Assembly: GCA_020441225.1 (NCBI GenBank)
Contig: JAGRMP010000379.1
Location: forward strand, 1-7,336
Reading direction: 5' to 3'
Origin: Maritimibacter sp.
Lineage (GTDB): Bacteria; Pseudomonadota; Alphaproteobacteria; Rhodobacterales; Rhodobacteraceae
DNA: 7,336 nucleotides
The notes beneath the pieces were generated by a model. The model had not been told where the DNA came from. It saw only the letters and a list, made by a program, of their open reading frames with translations, and did no database searches. Of the stretch, positions 5,953 through 7,336 are shown piece after piece. Within the stretch, counting starts at the first letter, position 1; every line of letters starts with the position of its first letter. A program made the position numbers and the translations under genes.

Positions 5953-6473
5953 GTGCCGTCCCCGCAGAGCGTGGCGAGGATGCCGTCCGCTTCGGTGGCA
6001 CCGACCCAGTCCGCCCCGGTCACGCTGCCGTCGTCCTCGAAGCCGATCCCGTCGGCGAGCGCCGCGCGCCGCCAGCCGGCGCAGTCGACCAGCACCGGCA
6101 GCTTGTGTACCGGGGCCCAGCGGCCGAACAGATAGACATCGGCGAGCTTCTGATCGGGCTGCGCCGGGTGGGTGCGGACCGTCACCGTGTCGACCGCGAC
6201 GAAGCGCTCGACATAGGGCGCCACATAGGTCCAGGGCCGGTACCAGGCCCGGCTTTCGACCGTCTCGACGATCTCCAGCCCTTCGGGGAAGCCGGTCTGC
6301 GTGCGTGGGAACCAGCCATATTCGTTGTAGATCGTCATCGCGATCATCGCTGCCCCCGCCGCGACCGGCATGAGCCATTTCGGCAGCCGCCCGCGCAGGA
6401 GCTTGCCCAGCGCCAGCACCACGCCCGCCGCCGCGACCCCCGCCACCAACGTGGCGATCAATTCCCAGAACAT
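5949..6473 (-). CDS. Small membrane protein of unknown function, coupled to the PAS exonuclease
   Basis: A 174-residue protein with two predicted N-terminal transmembrane helices (about 3-24, LIATLVAGVAAAGVVLALG, and 33-50, LMPVAAGAAMIAMTIY). The linker between them is basic (KLLRGRLPK), so it should face the cytoplasm, placing the roughly 120-residue C-terminal part (52-174) on the periplasmic side. That part has a Trp/Tyr-rich stretch (ESRAWYRPWTYVAPYVERF) and two cysteines (about Cys143 and Cys170). I recognise no named domain. The start at 6473 is set by a strong GGAGGAGG just upstream; an in-frame ATG at 6530 would add 19 Gly-rich residues and has no such site. Its stop overlaps the exonuclease start by 4 bases (ATGA), so the two are probably made together and may interact in the membrane. 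A periplasmic input for the exonuclease is a speculative but testable role. Confidence 0.85.
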   Translation of the reverse strand: MFWELIATLVAGVAAAGVVLALGKLLRGRLPKWLMPVAAGAAMIAMTIYNEYGWFPRTQTGFPEGLEIVETVESRAWYRPWTYVAPYVERFVAVDTVTVRTHPAQPDQKLADVYLFGRWAPVHKLPVLVDCAGWRRAALADGIGFEDDGSVTGADWVGATEADGILATLCGDGT

Positions 6474-6477
6474 CTTT

Positions 6478-6485
6478 CCTCCTCC
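6478..6485 (-). promoter_or_regulatory. Strong Shine-Dalgarno for the small membrane protein
   Basis: The minus strand reads GGAGGAGG AAAG and then ATG (6473). This near-ideal anti-16S match decides the start in favour of MFWELIATL. Confidence 0.7.
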
Positions 6486-6533
6486 CCCGGCGGCGCGGCA
6501 GGTCTCCCCCCCCGCATCGCCCCGGGACATCCG

Positions 6534-7336
6534 TTAGCTCAGCATACCCCGCCCGTGCCCGATTGCCGATTGCATCGTCTTGACCACGACGAAGGCGTCG
6601 CGCAGGTGGCTGCGCTCAAACTCCGACAGATCGGAGGGGGCGAGGAAATTGTCCGGCGCACCCCCCTCCTTGACCAGCTTGGCCTGGTGCGCGAGCCGGG
6701 TTTCGGCGATCAGGTCGTAGGCGTCGATCAGGTCCGCCGCGCCGGCGCGCGACAGCACCCCGGCCTGTTCCGCCGCTTCCAGCCGGGCGCGGGTGTTGAC
6801 CGCGCCGAGCCGGCCCTGCAGCGCGTAGACCCGGCCCAGATCGACCACCGGCACCACCCCGTTGTGCTTCATGTCGAGCGCGTTCTTGTGCTCGCCCGAG
6901 CGGATCGTCGCAAGCCCGCGCAACAGCCCGAGGGGAGGGGTGTGCTTGAGCGAATTGGCGACCATATGGGCGACGAAGATCGAGTTTTTGCTCGCGGCCT
7001 CCAGCGTCTCGGTCTGCAGATCGGCAAACAGCGACATGTCGCCGCCGATCGGGCGCAGGTCGAACATCACCGAGGCGAGCATCTGCGCCTCCGGGTCGGG
7101 CTTGCGGATCCAGCCGTCGAAATACCCCTTCCAGACCGAGACCGGCTGGCACCAGCGCGGGTTGGTCGCCATCATCTCGCCGGGGCAATAGACGTAGCCG
7201 CAGGTGTCGAGCCCGTCGGAAACGAACCTGGCGAGCTGGGCGAAATACCCGGTGCGGTCGGCCTCGGTCACGCTGTCGTCGAGGAACAGGCAATTGTCCT
7301 GGTCACTCACACCGGTCTGCTCCTGGCGCCCCTGCG
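6534..7336 (-). CDS. DUF294-family putative nucleotidyltransferase (GlnD-like), C-terminal 267 residues; 5' end outside window
   Basis: The frame is open to the window edge. The first visible residues are GRQEQTGVSDQDN, the signature of DUF294/GlnD-type nucleotidyltransferases; the Asp-x-Asp of SDQDN is the expected metal site. The rest (WIRKPDPEAQMLASVMFDLRP, later SLKHTPPLGLLRG and DMKHNGVVPVVDLGRVYAL) matches the C-terminal DUF294_C helical domain. Full-length members usually carry a cyclic-nucleotide-binding domain and a CBS pair upstream, which would lie beyond position 7336. Substrate is unknown; nucleotidylation of a protein is inferred from fold similarity to GlnD. The GTG at 7310 lies inside the catalytic motif and is not the start. 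In many proteobacteria, as I recall, this family neighbours a DnaQ-like exonuclease and a sodium:solute symporter, and here the exonuclease follows two genes downstream. A 60-bp gap separates its TAA from the membrane-protein gene. Confidence 0.9.
   Translation of the reverse strand, partial: QGRQEQTGVSDQDNCLFLDDSVTEADRTGYFAQLARFVSDGLDTCGYVYCPGEMMATNPRWCQPVSVWKGYFDGWIRKPDPEAQMLASVMFDLRPIGGDMSLFADLQTETLEAASKNSIFVAHMVANSLKHTPPLGLLRGLATIRSGEHKNALDMKHNGVVPVVDLGRVYALQGRLGAVNTRARLEAAEQAGVLSRAGAADLIDAYDLIAETRLAHQAKLVKEGGAPDNFLAPSDLSEFERSHLRDAFVVVKTMQSAIGHGRGMLS

Noticed and set aside
5953..6378. N-terminal extension of the exonuclease frame
   Set aside because: It overlaps the membrane-protein gene in another frame and gives Arg/Gly-rich nonsense. 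The internal ATG at 5952 has a ribosome site and begins a plausible TM segment.
7308..7310. GTG at 7310 as the start of the DUF294 gene
   Set aside because: The frame stays open to the window edge and encodes the conserved GRQEQTG immediately before it, so this GTG is an internal valine.
1..7336. tRNA, rRNA, CRISPR, insertion sequence, integrase or toxin-antitoxin content
   Set aside because: No cloverleaf-like segments, regular spacer-repeat arrays, terminal inverted repeats or transposase motifs were seen on reading both strands.

Overview
The window is GC-rich (close to 70% in most genes, by hand count of sample lines) and densely coded. Protein families, gene order and intergenic sequence style all suggest an alphaproteobacterium of the Rhodobacteraceae/Roseobacter type. 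That assignment is inferred from recognition; no 16S or marker gene is present.

Left block, minus strand (1-2452): part of a reductive pyrimidine (or hydantoin) degradation operon. It reads hyuC (M20-family N-carbamoyl-beta-alanine/N-carbamoyl-amino-acid amidohydrolase), then a 113-bp gap holding a GC-rich hairpin, then a small unrecognised gene of about 52% GC, then hydA (dihydropyrimidinase), which leaves the window. HydA would open dihydrouracil or dihydrothymine and HyuC would hydrolyse the N-carbamoyl product to a beta-amino acid, CO2 and ammonia. A sequence matching 12 of 14 defined positions of the RutR operator consensus lies 56 bp upstream of hyuC. RutR is the uracil-responsive TetR-family regulator, so the proposed function and the proposed regulation agree.

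Middle (2453-2727): a 275-bp divergent regulatory region with the RutR-like site, three copies of a GCCACAAA-type repeat and two short palindromes with AATCG/CGATT arms. To its right, on the plus strand (2728-4503), is an orphan membrane sensor histidine kinase with a CHASE4-like periplasmic domain. No response regulator is in the window.

Right block, minus strand (4531-7336): three co-directional genes, convergent with the kinase gene. They are the C-terminal part of a DUF294 (GlnD-like) nucleotidyltransferase, a small two-helix membrane protein, and a DnaQ-like DEDDh 3'-5' exonuclease. The exonuclease carries two transmembrane helices, a HAMP/coiled-coil-like linker and a PAS-like domain in front of the nuclease, so it is built like a histidine kinase with the kinase part replaced by an exonuclease. 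The last two genes overlap by ATGA. This PAS exonuclease with its partners is the most unusual system in the window.

I see no tRNA, rRNA, CRISPR array, insertion sequence or integrase.
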